A DNA stretch of 64,000 bases from Deltaproteobacteria bacterium (GCA_006226595.1 SBGP01000089.1:1-64000); one strand, 5' to 3'. Positions 19,328 to 27,370 are shown, numbered from the stretch's first letter. The notes: a model not told the origin generated them from the sequence alone. Program-made: numbers and translations.

Positions 19328-19996
19328 CGCCCGGGACAGGCCGACCTTGCTGTCTGTATCCGCTTGCAGGAGGGGCAGGAGATTCGCGGTGCCGCGGTAG
19401 ACGTGGGGGGCGTCGCGGTAGTACCCCAGCGGCTCGTCAGGTCCCCAGTGGGCGGCGTGGTCTTCGAAGGCCCACCAGGCTTCTCGGCCATCGCCGAACG
19501 GGCGAAGGAACAGCTTGTAGAGCCGTTCCGGAGCGCCTGGCTTGTGTGGTGCCAGGAACTCCCACTGGTGAAGCGGGATCTGGCGTACCGCACGTTCGAA
19601 GCGGGCCCAGACCTCCCGCTCCTCCGGAAGCACGACCTCGACGACGCCCGGGTCGATCTCGAAGGCGAAGCCTGCCTCGAACAGGACCTCGCGCACATCG
19701 AGACGGTAGGTCTCCGCGAGATGCCAGATCAGCGCCAGGTCGGGCGCCTTGGCGGTTCCCTGTCGCTCCACCTTGGCGAGGTACGGCGGCGAGACGCCCA
19801 ACCCCTTGGCGGCGGCGGCCAGGGTGAGGCCCCGGCGCTCGCGGACCTCCCTGAGCCAGGTGCCAAAGCTCGGGAGAGGCCCCCAGACTGCTCGCACTCC
19901 GGGCTGCAGGTGCGGTTCTCCAGATGCGTCGAGAGCGAAGGGCTCGCTGGCAAGTTCGAGGGCACCAGCGAGTCGGGAGCGAAGTCGTTCGTTCAT
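19292..19996 (-). CDS. XRE-family regulator with long C-terminal domain (module A)
   Basis: A 234-residue protein. The helix-turn-helix lies at about 45-105: WLREVRERRGLTLAAAAKGL, GVSPPYLAKVERQGTAKAPD. It is preceded by a conserved lead (HLQPGVRAVWG) shared with the module B protein (VLHPGVRRLMWG). The C-terminal half (about 115-234, VLFEAGFAFEIDPG, WWAFEDHAAHWGPDEPLGYY) is not a family I recognise. The start is taken at ATG 19996; an in-frame GTG at 20011 would add five residues. It converges on the wHTH gene and diverges from the small HTH gene at 20191, so it may control the promoters in the 194-bp gap. Confidence 0.75.
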   Translation of the reverse strand: MNERLRSRLAGALELASEPFALDASGEPHLQPGVRAVWGPLPSFGTWLREVRERRGLTLAAAAKGLGVSPPYLAKVERQGTAKAPDLALIWHLAETYRLDVREVLFEAGFAFEIDPGVVEVVLPEEREVWARFERAVRQIPLHQWEFLAPHKPGAPERLYKLFLRPFGDGREAWWAFEDHAAHWGPDEPLGYYRDAPHVYRGTANLLPLLQADTDSKVGLSRALRVVRERLLAG

Positions 19997-20190
19997 GAAC
20001 CGCCCATACACCGTTTAGTTTCTTTACGCATTGCGCAGACATTCAAGAGCCCATCCGCATGCCTTTTTACGGCCTTGTCAAGCCGAGAAGCGGACACCTT
20101 TTGGTACTTCACGGGGCGGGCCGGGTGCTTAAATTGTCGTTGTCGCGCCGAGTCTCGGCCGACGCATCCCACCCGCCCCTTGGGAGGCCC

Positions 20191-20493
20191 ATGCCCCGTC
20201 GTCCCTCCAGCTTCTTCCTCCGCACCGACACCATTCAGAAGATCGTCGACCGCGCCCACCTCACCCACACCCAGTTCGCCAAGCACCTCGGTGTCAACCG
20301 CTCGCACTGGAGCGCGCTGGTCAATCGACGCCGTGCCGTGTCTCCAGAGATCCGCAGGGCGCTGCTGACCAGCCGCCACACCAAGAACTTCCCCGAGCAC
20401 GAGCTCTGGGAAGACCTCAGCGACCTGTCGTCTGCGCTGCTGGTGCCTCGCGCCGGCGTCGCCCAACCTCTGAGGTCCCCAAACCATCGATAG
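20191..20493 (+). CDS. Small HTH protein (module A)
   Basis: A 100-residue protein, ATG 20191 preceded by GGGAGG. The core FFLRTDTIQKIVDRAHLTHT-QFAKHLGVNRSHWSALVNRR looks like a XRE/Cro-type helix-turn-helix (QFAKHLGVNRSHWSAL as helices 2-3). It is followed by RRALLTSRHTKNFPEHELWE, shared almost word for word with the protein at 46748 (RQALLTSRYTRDVPEDELWE). No other domain is visible; the tail after residue 80 is module-specific. It lies upstream of the Pro-rich and recombinase genes on the same strand, so it could be a recombination-directionality factor or an early regulator (inference). Confidence 0.72.
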   Translation: MPRRPSSFFLRTDTIQKIVDRAHLTHTQFAKHLGVNRSHWSALVNRRRAVSPEIRRALLTSRHTKNFPEHELWEDLSDLSSALLVPRAGVAQPLRSPNHR

Positions 20494-20581
20494 CCACGCC
20501 CGTCCACCCCCAACCAGCCCCGGAGGCCAACCCGCCACAGCCCTCGCCGTCGCTTGCCGCCATTCGAAGGACCCCGCCGCC

Positions 20582-20875
20582 ATGCCCCCTCGCTCCCTCC
20601 GCTCGCCCACCGCCCGAATCTCACCCGGTCGCGAGACCGCTACCCAAGCCCACCCCAACAAGCCGCCCCCTCAGCCAACTGCAGAGGCCGCTCCTGCTGG
20701 TCCAGAGTGGCCTCCGCTCAATCGCCCACATGGACGCAGGCCACAGACCGCCTCGAACAGGCCCCAGGTCCGGCTCTCTCCGGTACGCGTGCAGGCCATC
20801 GCCCGAATCTTGGCTCGTGGCGCGCTCGAGCTTGCCGGACAAGGCCCGCAGTCCCCTCCAGGGGACAATGCCTGA
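20582..20875 (+). CDS. Small Pro-rich protein with C-terminal helix (module A)
   Basis: A 97-residue protein, ATG 20582. Most of it is disordered and Pro/Arg-rich; the end is RVQAIARILARGALELAGQG, a probable amphipathic helix. The module B counterpart at 47177 ends RVRRAARLLATAVLRGVN, matching V-x2-x-AR-x-LA-x3-L. Both genes are preceded by the same CGAAGGA(C/T)CC...GCCATGCCCC context. This conservation of position, leader and last helix is the reason for calling it; composition alone would be weak. Function unknown, perhaps a partner of the recombinase. The gap 20876-21038 holds only the recombinase promoter region. Confidence 0.5.
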   Translation: MPPRSLRSPTARISPGRETATQAHPNKPPPQPTAEAAPAGPEWPPLNRPHGRRPQTASNRPQVRLSPVRVQAIARILARGALELAGQGPQSPPGDNA

Positions 20876-20998
20876 CGCCCTGCCGGTCTCGCCTTTTCAC
20901 CCTCGCCCCCGCGCCGTTTGTGGCGCGGGGGCGAGCACTTCCCCTTCATGGGCTCGCACCGCGCTAAGGGCACAGGTGCCATGGCCACAAATGAACGA

Positions 20999-21012
20999 CA
21001 GTGGTACCACTG
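20999..21012. promoter_or_regulatory. GGTACC-centred palindrome upstream of recombinase A
   Basis: CAGTGGTACCACTG is a perfect 14-bp palindrome ending 26 bp before the recombinase ATG. The module B recombinase has a palindrome with the same GGTACC centre at the equivalent place. It could be an operator or a recombinase crossover site with a central TA. Confidence 0.5.
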
Positions 21013-21038
21013 GTGAGCTGAACAAACAGGAGGCCTTC

Positions 21039-22676
21039 ATGCCTGCCGTCCGAGTCGGGATCTACACGCGTGTGTCCACCGACCTCCAAGCCCACCAGGA
21101 CGAGGGCTCCCTCGACACCCAGGAGGCGCGCCTGCGCGCCGCCCTCCTGGCACGCGCCGGAGACCACGAGGTGGTCCGCGTCTTCCGTGAGGAGGGACAG
21201 TCCGGGAAATCCCTGGACCGGCCAGCACTGCAGCAGATGCTGGACGCCGTCAGGCGCCGGGAGCTCGACCTCATCATCGTCACACGCATCGATCGCCTCT
21301 CTCGGTCGCTACTCGACTTCTACGAGGTGCATCGGCTGTTCGAGGAGCATGAGGTCCGCTTCGTCTCCCTGAACGAGACGTTCGACACCAGCAGCGCCGT
21401 GGGCCGCGCCATGCTCAAGCTGGTCCTCGTCTTCGCCGAGCTCGAACGCGAGCAGACCGCAGAGCGCACCAGACTGGCCATGCGGGCGCGGGCCGAGCGC
21501 GGACTCTGGAACGGGGGACGCCCACCCCTCGGCTACGACGGCGAGTCCGGCGGCCACCTCGCTGTCAACTCTGAGGAGGCGAAGGTCGTCCGCCTGATCT
21601 TCGCCAAGTACCCGGAGATCAGGAGCACACCCAAGCTCGCCAAATGGCTGAACGAGAGTGGCTACCGGCAGAAGCGGTACGTGTCGCGACGGCGAGGCCA
21701 GACTGGCGGCAAACCGTTCACCTCGGCAGCCGTACTCGGCATTCTCAAGAACCGCGTCTACCTGGGTGAGGTCTCCCATCATGGTGACCGGTTCGAGGGC
21801 CAGCACGAGGCGATCGTCGCACCCGACGCTTTCGCACAAGCGGCCACCATCATCGAAGCCAACACCCGCAACCGGGGCAAAGCACCGGCCCGCACGAACT
21901 ACGACTACCTGCTCACGGGCCTCGTGCGTTGCACATGCGGCTCCTCGCTCACCACGTCCGCCGGCAAGAGCCGGAACGGCACCGTGTATCACTACTACCG
22001 CTGCGTCGGCATGAACAAGAAGCTGGACCACGTATGTCCGGTGAAGATGGTGAACGCCGAGAACCTGGAGCGACGTGTGGTCCGCATCGTCCGGGAGGCC
22101 GCTCGCAGTCCGCAGATTGTCGAAGCCGCGCTCGCCGAGGCGAACGCGATGGCCAACACACGCCTCGCGCCCGTGCAGGAGCAGGTAGACCAGCTCAAGC
22201 GGGACCTGCAACGCGCTTCCGACGAGGCGGAACAGCTCCTGAGCCTCATTCTCACCCAGGGCCTGGGGCAGAGTGCGACGGCGAAACGGAAGCTGGAGGA
22301 GGCCGAGCGAAGGCATAGCCAGCTGCGCACCACGCTCGGGACTGCGGAAGGTGAGCTCATCCGACTGCAGTCGCAACAGCTCGACATGCCGGTGGTCGTC
22401 GAAGCCCTTCAGGGTTTCGATGCGGTGTTCAACATCCTCTCCGTCGACGAAAAGCGAGACCTACTCAATCTACTGGTCCAGCAGATCACGGTGTTCGAGG
22501 ACCGGGTGGAGGTCCGGCTCCATGAAGGCCACGCCGCGACGGCCTATCTCGTCGAGAACGAGACCGTGAACCAAGCCGCTGAGCACGAAACCCCGGGCGT
22601 TGACCCGGGGTTTGTGACCGTTTCGAAGTGGCTCCCCAGCCCGAAGCCAGGGCAAACATCGCCTTCGCCCGGCTGA
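21039..22676 (+). CDS. Large serine recombinase (module A)
   Basis: A 545-residue site-specific recombinase. The start at 21039 has CAGGAGG six bases upstream. Domains: resolvase catalytic domain 4-150 with the nucleophile in YTRVSTD (Ser13) and the conserved DRLSRSLLDF and GRAMLKLVLVFAELEREQ; recombinase domain about 165-275 (PLGYDGESGGHLAVNSEEAK, LAKWLNESGYRQKRYVSRR); zinc ribbon about 290-345 (RCTCGSSL...RCVG...CPV); coiled coil 375-455. It is clearly paralogous to the protein at 48256. It would cut and rejoin DNA at att sites to integrate or excise the surrounding element. A 10-bp hairpin lies inside its last codons. Confidence 0.93.
   Translation: MPAVRVGIYTRVSTDLQAHQDEGSLDTQEARLRAALLARAGDHEVVRVFREEGQSGKSLDRPALQQMLDAVRRRELDLIIVTRIDRLSRSLLDFYEVHRLFEEHEVRFVSLNETFDTSSAVGRAMLKLVLVFAELEREQTAERTRLAMRARAERGLWNGGRPPLGYDGESGGHLAVNSEEAKVVRLIFAKYPEIRSTPKLAKWLNESGYRQKRYVSRRRGQTGGKPFTSAAVLGILKNRVYLGEVSHHGDRFEGQHEAIVAPDAFAQAATIIEANTRNRGKAPARTNYDYLLTGLVRCTCGSSLTTSAGKSRNGTVYHYYRCVGMNKKLDHVCPVKMVNAENLERRVVRIVREAARSPQIVEAALAEANAMANTRLAPVQEQVDQLKRDLQRASDEAEQLLSLILTQGLGQSATAKRKLEEAERRHSQLRTTLGTAEGELIRLQSQQLDMPVVVEALQGFDAVFNILSVDEKRDLLNLLVQQITVFEDRVEVRLHEGHAATAYLVENETVNQAAEHETPGVDPGFVTVSKWLPSPKPGQTSPSPG
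22588..22613 (+). terminator. Hairpin in the 3' end of recombinase A
   Basis: AAACCCCGGG (22588-22597) and CCCGGGGTTT (22604-22613) pair perfectly around the loop CGTTGA. No U-tract follows (GTGACC), so it may be a Rho-dependent or attenuating structure. It lies inside the coding region, 63 bp before the recombinase stop. A longer hairpin occurs at the same relative place in recombinase B. Confidence 0.5.
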
Positions 22677-22900
22677 CGTGGGTCTACAGTCGCCCACCGC
22701 GGAGGCGCGCCCCCAAGAAGCCCAAGCCGGAGCGCGAGGCCACTGACTGGGAGCAGCGTGCACGGGAGTGGGCCGCGCTGCTCGATGGGGAGCGCATTCG
22801 CACGCGTGCGGACCTGGCGAGGCATCTCGGGCTCTCGCGAGCGAGGGTGACCCAGGTGCTGGGACCCCAACCCCCACGCGAGAATGTCGGAAACCATTAA
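22628..22900 (+). CDS. Small HTH protein following the recombinase
   Basis: A 90-residue protein starting at GTG 22628, overlapping the end of the recombinase gene by 49 bp in another frame. A basic Pro-rich start (RRRAPKKPKPERE) leads to EWAALLDGERIRTRADLARHL-GLSRARVTQVLG, a KorB/XRE-like helix-turn-helix. I have seen this type of short HTH protein directly after large serine recombinases, where it may assist DNA binding. In module B the same place is occupied by tRNA-Asn and no such gene is present. Confidence 0.65.
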   Translation: MAPQPEARANIAFARLTWVYSRPPRRRAPKKPKPEREATDWEQRAREWAALLDGERIRTRADLARHLGLSRARVTQVLGPQPPRENVGNH

Positions 22901-22961
22901 AACTTGTTGTTCGAAGCCATCAGACCCCCCAATACACCTAGTTTTGGGTTATCATGGAAGT

Positions 22962-23243
22962 ATGGACGAGATGACGCTCCTGCTCACCCCGGCCGACGCG
23001 GCGCAGCTTCTTCGCTCACGCGTGCGCGCGGCACGCAAGCGTCGAGGTTGGACCCAGGCCGAGCTCGCCGAGCACGCGGGGGTGTCCACCAACACCGTCG
23101 CTCGACTGGAGCGCAGCGGCGGCGGCCAGCTGCACACGCTCTTCGGCGTACTCGCCGCGCTCGAGCACCTGACCGACGTCGACGCGCTCCTCCAAGCTCC
23201 AGAGCCCACCACGCTGGACGAGCTCCGCAGGAGCCGGCGATGA
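22962..23243 (+). CDS. hipB: HipB-like antitoxin
   Basis: A 93-residue protein. The XRE helix-turn-helix is at about 18-70: RVRAARKRRGWTQAELAEHA and GVSTNTVARLERSGGGQLHT. The tail is rich in Leu/Asp (ALEHLTDVDALLQAPEPTTL). It starts at ATG 22962, preceded by GGAAG; an ATG at 22971 is an alternative. The stop overlaps the hipA start (ATGA), the normal tight coupling of type II toxin-antitoxin pairs. The protein would bind the promoter and neutralise the HipA kinase. The upstream sequence (22901-22961) is distinctly AT-richer than its surroundings and probably holds the promoter. Confidence 0.85.
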   Translation: MDEMTLLLTPADAAQLLRSRVRAARKRRGWTQAELAEHAGVSTNTVARLERSGGGQLHTLFGVLAALEHLTDVDALLQAPEPTTLDELRRSRR

Positions 23244-24490
23244 GGGAGCTCCGTGTCTCCCTCCAGTTCGCGGATCCAGTCGATGTCGGCGTGCTCGTCG
23301 AAGATGAGCAGGGGCGCATCTACTTCGAGTTCGCGCAGAGCTTCCTCGACTCGGGACACGCCATCTCCCCGTACACGCTCCCGGCCCGCCCGGGCCTGCA
23401 CGCTCACCAACCGAAGCCGGGCGTACCGCTGCCTGGCGTGTTCTCCGACTCCCGTCCGGACGGCTGGGGTCTGCGCCTGCTCCACCGCCGCTTCGCGAAC
23501 GCTGGACGCCCTCGGTCACAGGTCACCCCTTTCGATGAGCTCGCGTTCCTCGGCCAGCGCGCCATGGGCGCACTCGCCTACGAGCCCACCACCGGACCCG
23601 ACACCCTCTTCGAAGCCGTGGAGCTCGGCTCCCTCGCCGCGCATGCCCTCGACGTCTATGCGGGCCACACCACCGAGACGCTCCCTGCGCTGATCCGTGC
23701 CGGTGGTTCGCCGGGCGGCGTGCGCCCCAAGGCGCTCATCGGCCGTCGAGGAGACGAGGTCTGCATCGGCGAGGCGGAGCTCCCGGAGGGATTCGCCCAC
23801 TGGCTGGTGAAGTTCGCCCGCCCCGAGGACGACCCGGACGCCGCACGCCGCGAGGCCGCATGGATGGCCCTCGCCCGCAGGGCCGGCCTGACGGTGGCCG
23901 ACTCCGAGGTGCTCCAGCTCGGGCCCGACGTCGGCGACGCCTTCGCCACCCGCCGCTTCGATCGCAGCCCCCACCGGCAACACATGCTCTCCGCCGCCGG
24001 CGCTCTGAATGTCGACTTTCGGACTGCCCACGCCGACTACCACGATCTCGGCAGGCTCTGCGCACTGATCTGCCGCGGCGACCAATCCCAGGTGGCGCGC
24101 CTGGTGCGCCTCGGCATGTTCAACGTGGTCGCCCGCAACGAGGACGATCACCTGAAGAACCTGGCCTGGTTGTACGACGGCGACCGCTGGGCGCTTTCCC
24201 CTGCCTACGACCTTACCTACGCCCCCCACGCCTCCGGGCATCGCCAGACCGCGGTACTCGGTGGCACGCAGCAAGTCTCGAGGACGCTACTGCTCGAGCT
24301 CGGCACCGGCCTGGGCCTCCGGCAAGGCGTCGCACAGACCATACTCGACGAGGTCCTGGAGGCACTGGCAGACGTGGAGTCCGTCCTCGGCGACTTCGGC
24401 TGCACCCATGCGGTCTCGCGGGCCGCGGCGGCGGATGTGCTCGCCCAAGTGGAACGCACCAGGGAAAACGGAAGAAGAAAGGAGACATAA
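23240..24490 (+). CDS. hipA: HipA-family serine/threonine kinase toxin
   Basis: A 416-residue protein of normal HipA length. The N-terminal couple_hipA region has GVFSDSRPDGWGLRLL. The nucleotide-binding loop is GGSPGGVRPKALIG, and the catalytic region is ARNEDDHLKNLAWLYDGDRW (Asp as base and Asn for metal), followed by LSPAYDLTYAP, the metal-binding equivalent of DFG. E. coli HipA phosphorylates glutamyl-tRNA synthetase; the target here is not readable. All catalytic positions are present, so the toxin is probably active. Located directly after module A and before an IS3 remnant, typical of accessory DNA. Confidence 0.9.
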   Translation: MRELRVSLQFADPVDVGVLVEDEQGRIYFEFAQSFLDSGHAISPYTLPARPGLHAHQPKPGVPLPGVFSDSRPDGWGLRLLHRRFANAGRPRSQVTPFDELAFLGQRAMGALAYEPTTGPDTLFEAVELGSLAAHALDVYAGHTTETLPALIRAGGSPGGVRPKALIGRRGDEVCIGEAELPEGFAHWLVKFARPEDDPDAARREAAWMALARRAGLTVADSEVLQLGPDVGDAFATRRFDRSPHRQHMLSAAGALNVDFRTAHADYHDLGRLCALICRGDQSQVARLVRLGMFNVVARNEDDHLKNLAWLYDGDRWALSPAYDLTYAPHASGHRQTAVLGGTQQVSRTLLLELGTGLGLRQGVAQTILDEVLEALADVESVLGDFGCTHAVSRAAAADVLAQVERTRENGRRKET

Positions 24491-24536
24491 ACGTCGTTCT
24501 CGGAACTGAAGCCCAGCCACCACCCTCCCCTCCTCG

Positions 24537-24700
24537 GACTTCAGGCTCGAACTCCTCGGCCAGAGACTCGGGGCTGCGGCCAGCGCGAACGAGCTCGACC
24601 ATCTGGACCTTGAACTCGGCCGCGTAGGGTGGATGGGGACGGGGCATCGGGACTCTTCAGCGAAAACGCTAGGCTGTCCACGAAACTGGATCAACTCCAG
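24537..24700 (-). mobile_element. Remnant of an IS3-family element (start of orfA plus terminal repeat)
   Basis: From ATG 24647 the minus strand reads MPRPHPPYAAEFKVQMVELV and continues RAGRSPESLAEEFEP, the start of an IS3-type OrfA (Transposase_8 HTH). Homology stops after about 37 residues at 24537, where unrelated sequence toward hipA begins. Upstream of the ATG, 24671-24700 holds TTGATCCAGTTTCGTGGACA (minus strand), typical of an IS3-group terminal repeat. orfB and the other end are absent, so the element is dead. The terminal repeat has replaced the 3' end of the neighbouring transglutaminase gene. Confidence 0.65.
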
Positions 24701-25394
24701 AGAGCATCTCCGCCACCGGGAGCCCAGCCGCAGCGAGGGCCCCGATGTCTGCCCTCCCGTACGCCTCGGCGAACGACCCGAGCAGCGCCTCGAAGGGAAG
24801 ATCCAGGAATACGCCCTGCAACGCAACAAACTCCGCGTGCGGTCTTCCGTCGAGTGTGGTGGCTGCGATCAGCGCGTCACCCTGCCCATCCCAGGTCACC
24901 GTCTCATACTCCTTTCGCTCTGCGAAGCTCGCGTCGTGGCTGGCGTCCACGAGGAGCCACTCACCGTCCAAAAACACCGCCGTGAGACCGTGACCATGCA
25001 TGATGTCGGTGCCCATCGCCTGCGAGATTCGGCGTGGCATGGTGCGGTCTCGCAGCTCACTGAGGACGATGGCGCTAGGGATGCCACAAGCGCGAAGTAG
25101 CGCGGTGAGCAGCACCGCCTTCTGCACGCAGAATCCCCGGCCCCGATCGAGCACGTACGACGCTCGGTATTGGCCGGGCGTGAGTTTCGCCATGAACTCG
25201 TACGGCACGGCATCACGGACGTGCTCGAAGGCCGCCACCGCGAGTTCCCGCCCAGAGAGACCACCCTTGCCAAGGGAGGCCGCGAGTGCCTGCAGCTGTG
25301 GATGGGTCGACTCAATGAAACCCTGCGGATGCAAGGCCTCACTCGGATCAGGAAACTCGAGCCACGCCCGCAGAGCCGGGTCGAGGCTACTCAC
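24669..25394 (-). CDS. Transglutaminase-like protein with IS-derived C-terminus
   Basis: A 241-residue protein. The transglutaminase core has DRGRGFCVQKAVLLTALLRA (catalytic Cys89) and MHGHGLTAVFLDGEWLLVDA (His135, Asp150), a full Cys-His-Asp triad. The start is GTG 25394, overlapping the thioesterase stop by 8 bp (GTGAGTAG), so the two are co-translated. The last ten residues (SGVDPVSWTA) and the stop are encoded by the IS3 terminal repeat, so the original end is lost, probably by few residues because the core is complete. Possible roles are peptide or isopeptide hydrolysis; relatives include bacterial transglut_core proteins of unknown substrate. Confidence 0.75.
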   Translation of the reverse strand: MSSLDPALRAWLEFPDPSEALHPQGFIESTHPQLQALAASLGKGGLSGRELAVAAFEHVRDAVPYEFMAKLTPGQYRASYVLDRGRGFCVQKAVLLTALLRACGIPSAIVLSELRDRTMPRRISQAMGTDIMHGHGLTAVFLDGEWLLVDASHDASFAERKEYETVTWDGQGDALIAATTLDGRPHAEFVALQGVFLDLPFEALLGSFAEAYGRADIGALAAAGLPVAEMLSGVDPVSWTA

Positions 25395-25905
25395 TTGATT
25401 CTCCGGGGTGTCCCAGCACTTTCATCGCCTTCTCCGCCATATCACCGAAGCGGGCGAGATTGAGTGTCAGGAACAGGCCCTCACCCTCTGCGTAGAGCGT
25501 GCCGTCCGCTCCCTCTAGTCGGCCGCGGGTTCGCACTTTTCGGCCTTGGACTTCCGTGACTTCGGCAGTCAGCGTCGCAACCTCCCCGAGCGGGATCAGG
25601 TTGCGGAACCGGCTGGTGAGCTCCAGTGCGACGGCTGGATGCCCGCCCATCCAAGTAGCTCCCCCCATTGCTTCATCGAGAATCGAAGCGATACTGCCTC
25701 CATGCGCGTGTCCCGGTGGGCCTTGCGTGCCGGGCCCGAACCAGACCTTGCCGCGAAGTCGGCCATGGTCGTCTCGGAAGTATCGGACGCGAAGGCGATC
25801 TCCAGTGGGGTCGCCACTCACAAAGGACACGATTCCGACATCCGTAGGCAACAGGGTTGAGGTCCAGCCGGACTCGCCGTCCAGATTTGGCTCTAGGTCA
25901 CTCAC
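25387..25905 (-). CDS. PaaI-like hotdog-fold thioesterase
   Basis: A 172-residue protein starting at GTG 25905. The 4HBT/PaaI hotdog motif is visible as GPPGHAHGGSIASILDEAMG (HGG, then Asp/Glu as catalytic acid on the long helix), followed by VALELTSRFRNLIPLGEVAT and VRTRGRLEGADGTLYAEGEG. It hydrolyses acyl-CoA-type thioesters; the exact substrate is not readable. It overlaps the TetR gene upstream by 8 bp (GTGAGTGA) and the transglutaminase gene downstream by 8 bp. The three form one TetR-controlled operon. Confidence 0.83.
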   Translation of the reverse strand: MSDLEPNLDGESGWTSTLLPTDVGIVSFVSGDPTGDRLRVRYFRDDHGRLRGKVWFGPGTQGPPGHAHGGSIASILDEAMGGATWMGGHPAVALELTSRFRNLIPLGEVATLTAEVTEVQGRKVRTRGRLEGADGTLYAEGEGLFLTLNLARFGDMAEKAMKVLGHPGESSE

Positions 25906-26527
25906 TGGTCGTCTCCAGGGTTGCGCCCATCCTCTCGAACATCGGTCCGACGCTTGCAGGGCGAGCAGAATCAGAAAGCACACCGACTCCAATGAACGCC
26001 GAGAAGGCGTCCGCAATCTGGTCGGGCGTGCGGCCACCGTCCGGCTGGTACCAATGGGCGACCGAGTTGGCCGCGCCAAACACGAATAGGTGGACCAGCC
26101 GAAGGTCCAGCCCCTGTGAGAGCTGACCCGCGTCGCTGGCGTCTTCGACAAGGCGCTTCCACACGGAATCATACCGCTGATGCACCCCTCGAAGCTCTGC
26201 CCTGGACTCTGGGGGAAGTCGCCCCCACTCGTTGAGGAGCAGCCAGACAGCGCTGTCAGGTGCCAGCAGCTCGTTCAGGTGCACCCGAAGCGCGAGTCGC
26301 AGACGGTCCAGCGGATCGTCGGTACCCTCCACCACCTCCTCGATCGCGAACACCGCCCGCCGCACTCCAGCATCCATCACGGCTAGGAGCAGATCGCTCT
26401 TCTTGGGGTATCGGTACGTCAAGCTACCAAGCAGAATCCCCGATTCTTGGGCGATTCCACGCATCGATGCGCCCGCGATTCCACGCTCGCGAAATAGCCG
26501 CGCTGCCGTGTTGAGTACGTCGTCCAT
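25898..26527 (-). CDS. TetR-family regulator
   Basis: A 209-residue regulator. The N-terminal TetR HTH is VLNTAARLFRERGIAGASMR, GIAQESGILLGSLTYRYPKK-SDLLLAV. The C-terminal ligand domain (about 70-209) is all-helical with no recognisable ligand signature. ATG 26527 is chosen because it lies 8 bp from the duplicated operator; earlier in-frame codons would run through the operators. The first gene of the tetR-thioesterase-transglutaminase operon, divergent from a broken NmrA-like gene. A fatty-acyl or xenobiotic inducer is plausible from the thioesterase partner. Confidence 0.88.
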   Translation of the reverse strand: MDDVLNTAARLFRERGIAGASMRGIAQESGILLGSLTYRYPKKSDLLLAVMDAGVRRAVFAIEEVVEGTDDPLDRLRLALRVHLNELLAPDSAVWLLLNEWGRLPPESRAELRGVHQRYDSVWKRLVEDASDAGQLSQGLDLRLVHLFVFGAANSVAHWYQPDGGRTPDQIADAFSAFIGVGVLSDSARPASVGPMFERMGATLETTSE

Positions 26528-26534
26528 ACTCCCG

Positions 26535-26585
26535 TTGTACGATCGTACAAGGCGGGCGTCAAGGGCGACTTGTACGATCGTCCAA
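26535..26585. promoter_or_regulatory. Duplicated TetR operator
   Basis: TTGTACGATCGTACAA (26535-26550) is a perfect 16-bp palindrome; TTGTACGATCGTCCAA (26570-26585) is a second copy with one change. Start-to-start distance is 35 bp. They lie between the tetR start and the divergent broken gene, as expected of self-regulating TetR sites. Confidence 0.82.
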
Positions 26586-26650
26586 GGGTTGCTCAGCGCG
26601 ATGCAAGGCCCACCAGTCCGCTCGACCTGGCTCGCTCGGTGAAGAAGTCG

Positions 26651-26965
26651 ATGCACATCCTCACCGGAACCTGCTTGGTCGAGCACGGGTTGAGTGTGGC
26701 CACCTGGTGCGGTCCCACGTTCGCGATCTCAGCCGACTGGCGGTGACACACGAACGCGTCGTCCCGAACGTTGGTGACGCGCTCGATACGGACTCGGTTC
26801 GGGCAGCGTTCGCCGGCTCGGAAGCAGTCTTCTCGACCCTCAAGGTCGGACGGTCGCCGGCCTCTCCGCGGGCCGAATTGCTTCCGCCCGTCGACCTCGT
26901 TCCACGTTCGGTCGAACCCATGGTGGACGCCATGAGGGCCGAGGGCGTCAACCGCATCCCCCGTG
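26651..26965 (+). pseudogene. Broken NAD(P)-binding (NmrA-like) oxidoreductase gene
   Basis: ATG 26651 opens MHILTGTCLVEHGL, a damaged form of the Rossmann start (normally G-x-T-G-x-x-G). A shift near 26700 moves the homology to another frame: VRSHVRDLSRLAV, VVPNVGDALDTDSVRAAFAG, SEAVFSTLKVG, then VEPMVDAMRAEGVNRI, the order found in NmrA/SDR-atypical proteins (V-x-GD-x-D-x3-V-x-A-A-x-G-x-D-x-V). The Gly-rich loop is lost and the gene ends after about 105 codons, where such proteins have over 200. It is divergent from the TetR gene and shares its operators, so it was probably the original target of that repressor. Confidence 0.55.
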
Positions 26966-26980
26966 ACTGTCCTTCGCGCG

Positions 26981-27370
26981 TCAGCGTTCCAGGCGCACGA
27001 GCAATGCACGCGCACGATTGATCGCCTCCTCGAGCTGCGCGATCCGGAATGGCTTTCGGACCGCCACCGCGCCCGCCGCCTCAAGAAAGGCGGGGTCGAA
27101 GACTTCATCGTGAGAGCCGCCAGTCACGTAGACAATCGCCAGCGTCTTCCTCAACTTTCTCGCCTCCTCAGCGAGCTCCAGCCCGTTCATCTCCGGCATG
27201 TCGATGTCCGTTACCAACGTGTCGATTTCTCGAAAGCGCTCCACCATCGCCAACGCGTCAGATCCGCAGCTTGCGCCGCAGACCGAGTGCCGCAAGGAGA
27301 GGACCTTCACCATCATCTCCAGCACATCCGGTTGGTCATCGACAACGAGGATCAATCCTCCGCCCCTCAT
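26981..27370 (-). CDS. Single-domain response regulator
   Basis: A 129-residue receiver-only protein. Acidic pocket Asp11/Asp12 (LILVVDDQPD), phospho-acceptor Asp55 in LVTDIDMPEMNG, Thr83 (VTGG) and Lys106 (VRKPF) are all present. There is no output domain and no histidine kinase gene next to it. The start overlaps the stop of the TetR gene upstream (ATGA), so it is the last gene of the minus-strand pump operon. It may act as a phosphate shuttle or sink with a kinase elsewhere. Confidence 0.85.
   Translation of the reverse strand: MRGGGLILVVDDQPDVLEMMVKVLSLRHSVCGASCGSDALAMVERFREIDTLVTDIDMPEMNGLELAEEARKLRKTLAIVYVTGGSHDEVFDPAFLEAAGAVAVRKPFRIAQLEEAINRARALLVRLER

Noticed and set aside
20120-20150. 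Second sigma-54 promoter upstream of the small HTH gene of module A
   Set aside because: GG-N10-GC spacing exists, but the -24 and -12 boxes otherwise fit poorly and G/C richness makes chance matches likely.
22620-22645. tRNA or att core after recombinase A, because GTGGCTCCC also occurs at the tRNA-Asn end
   Set aside because: The sequence after the 9-bp match does not fold into a tRNA and is used as the start of a small HTH gene.
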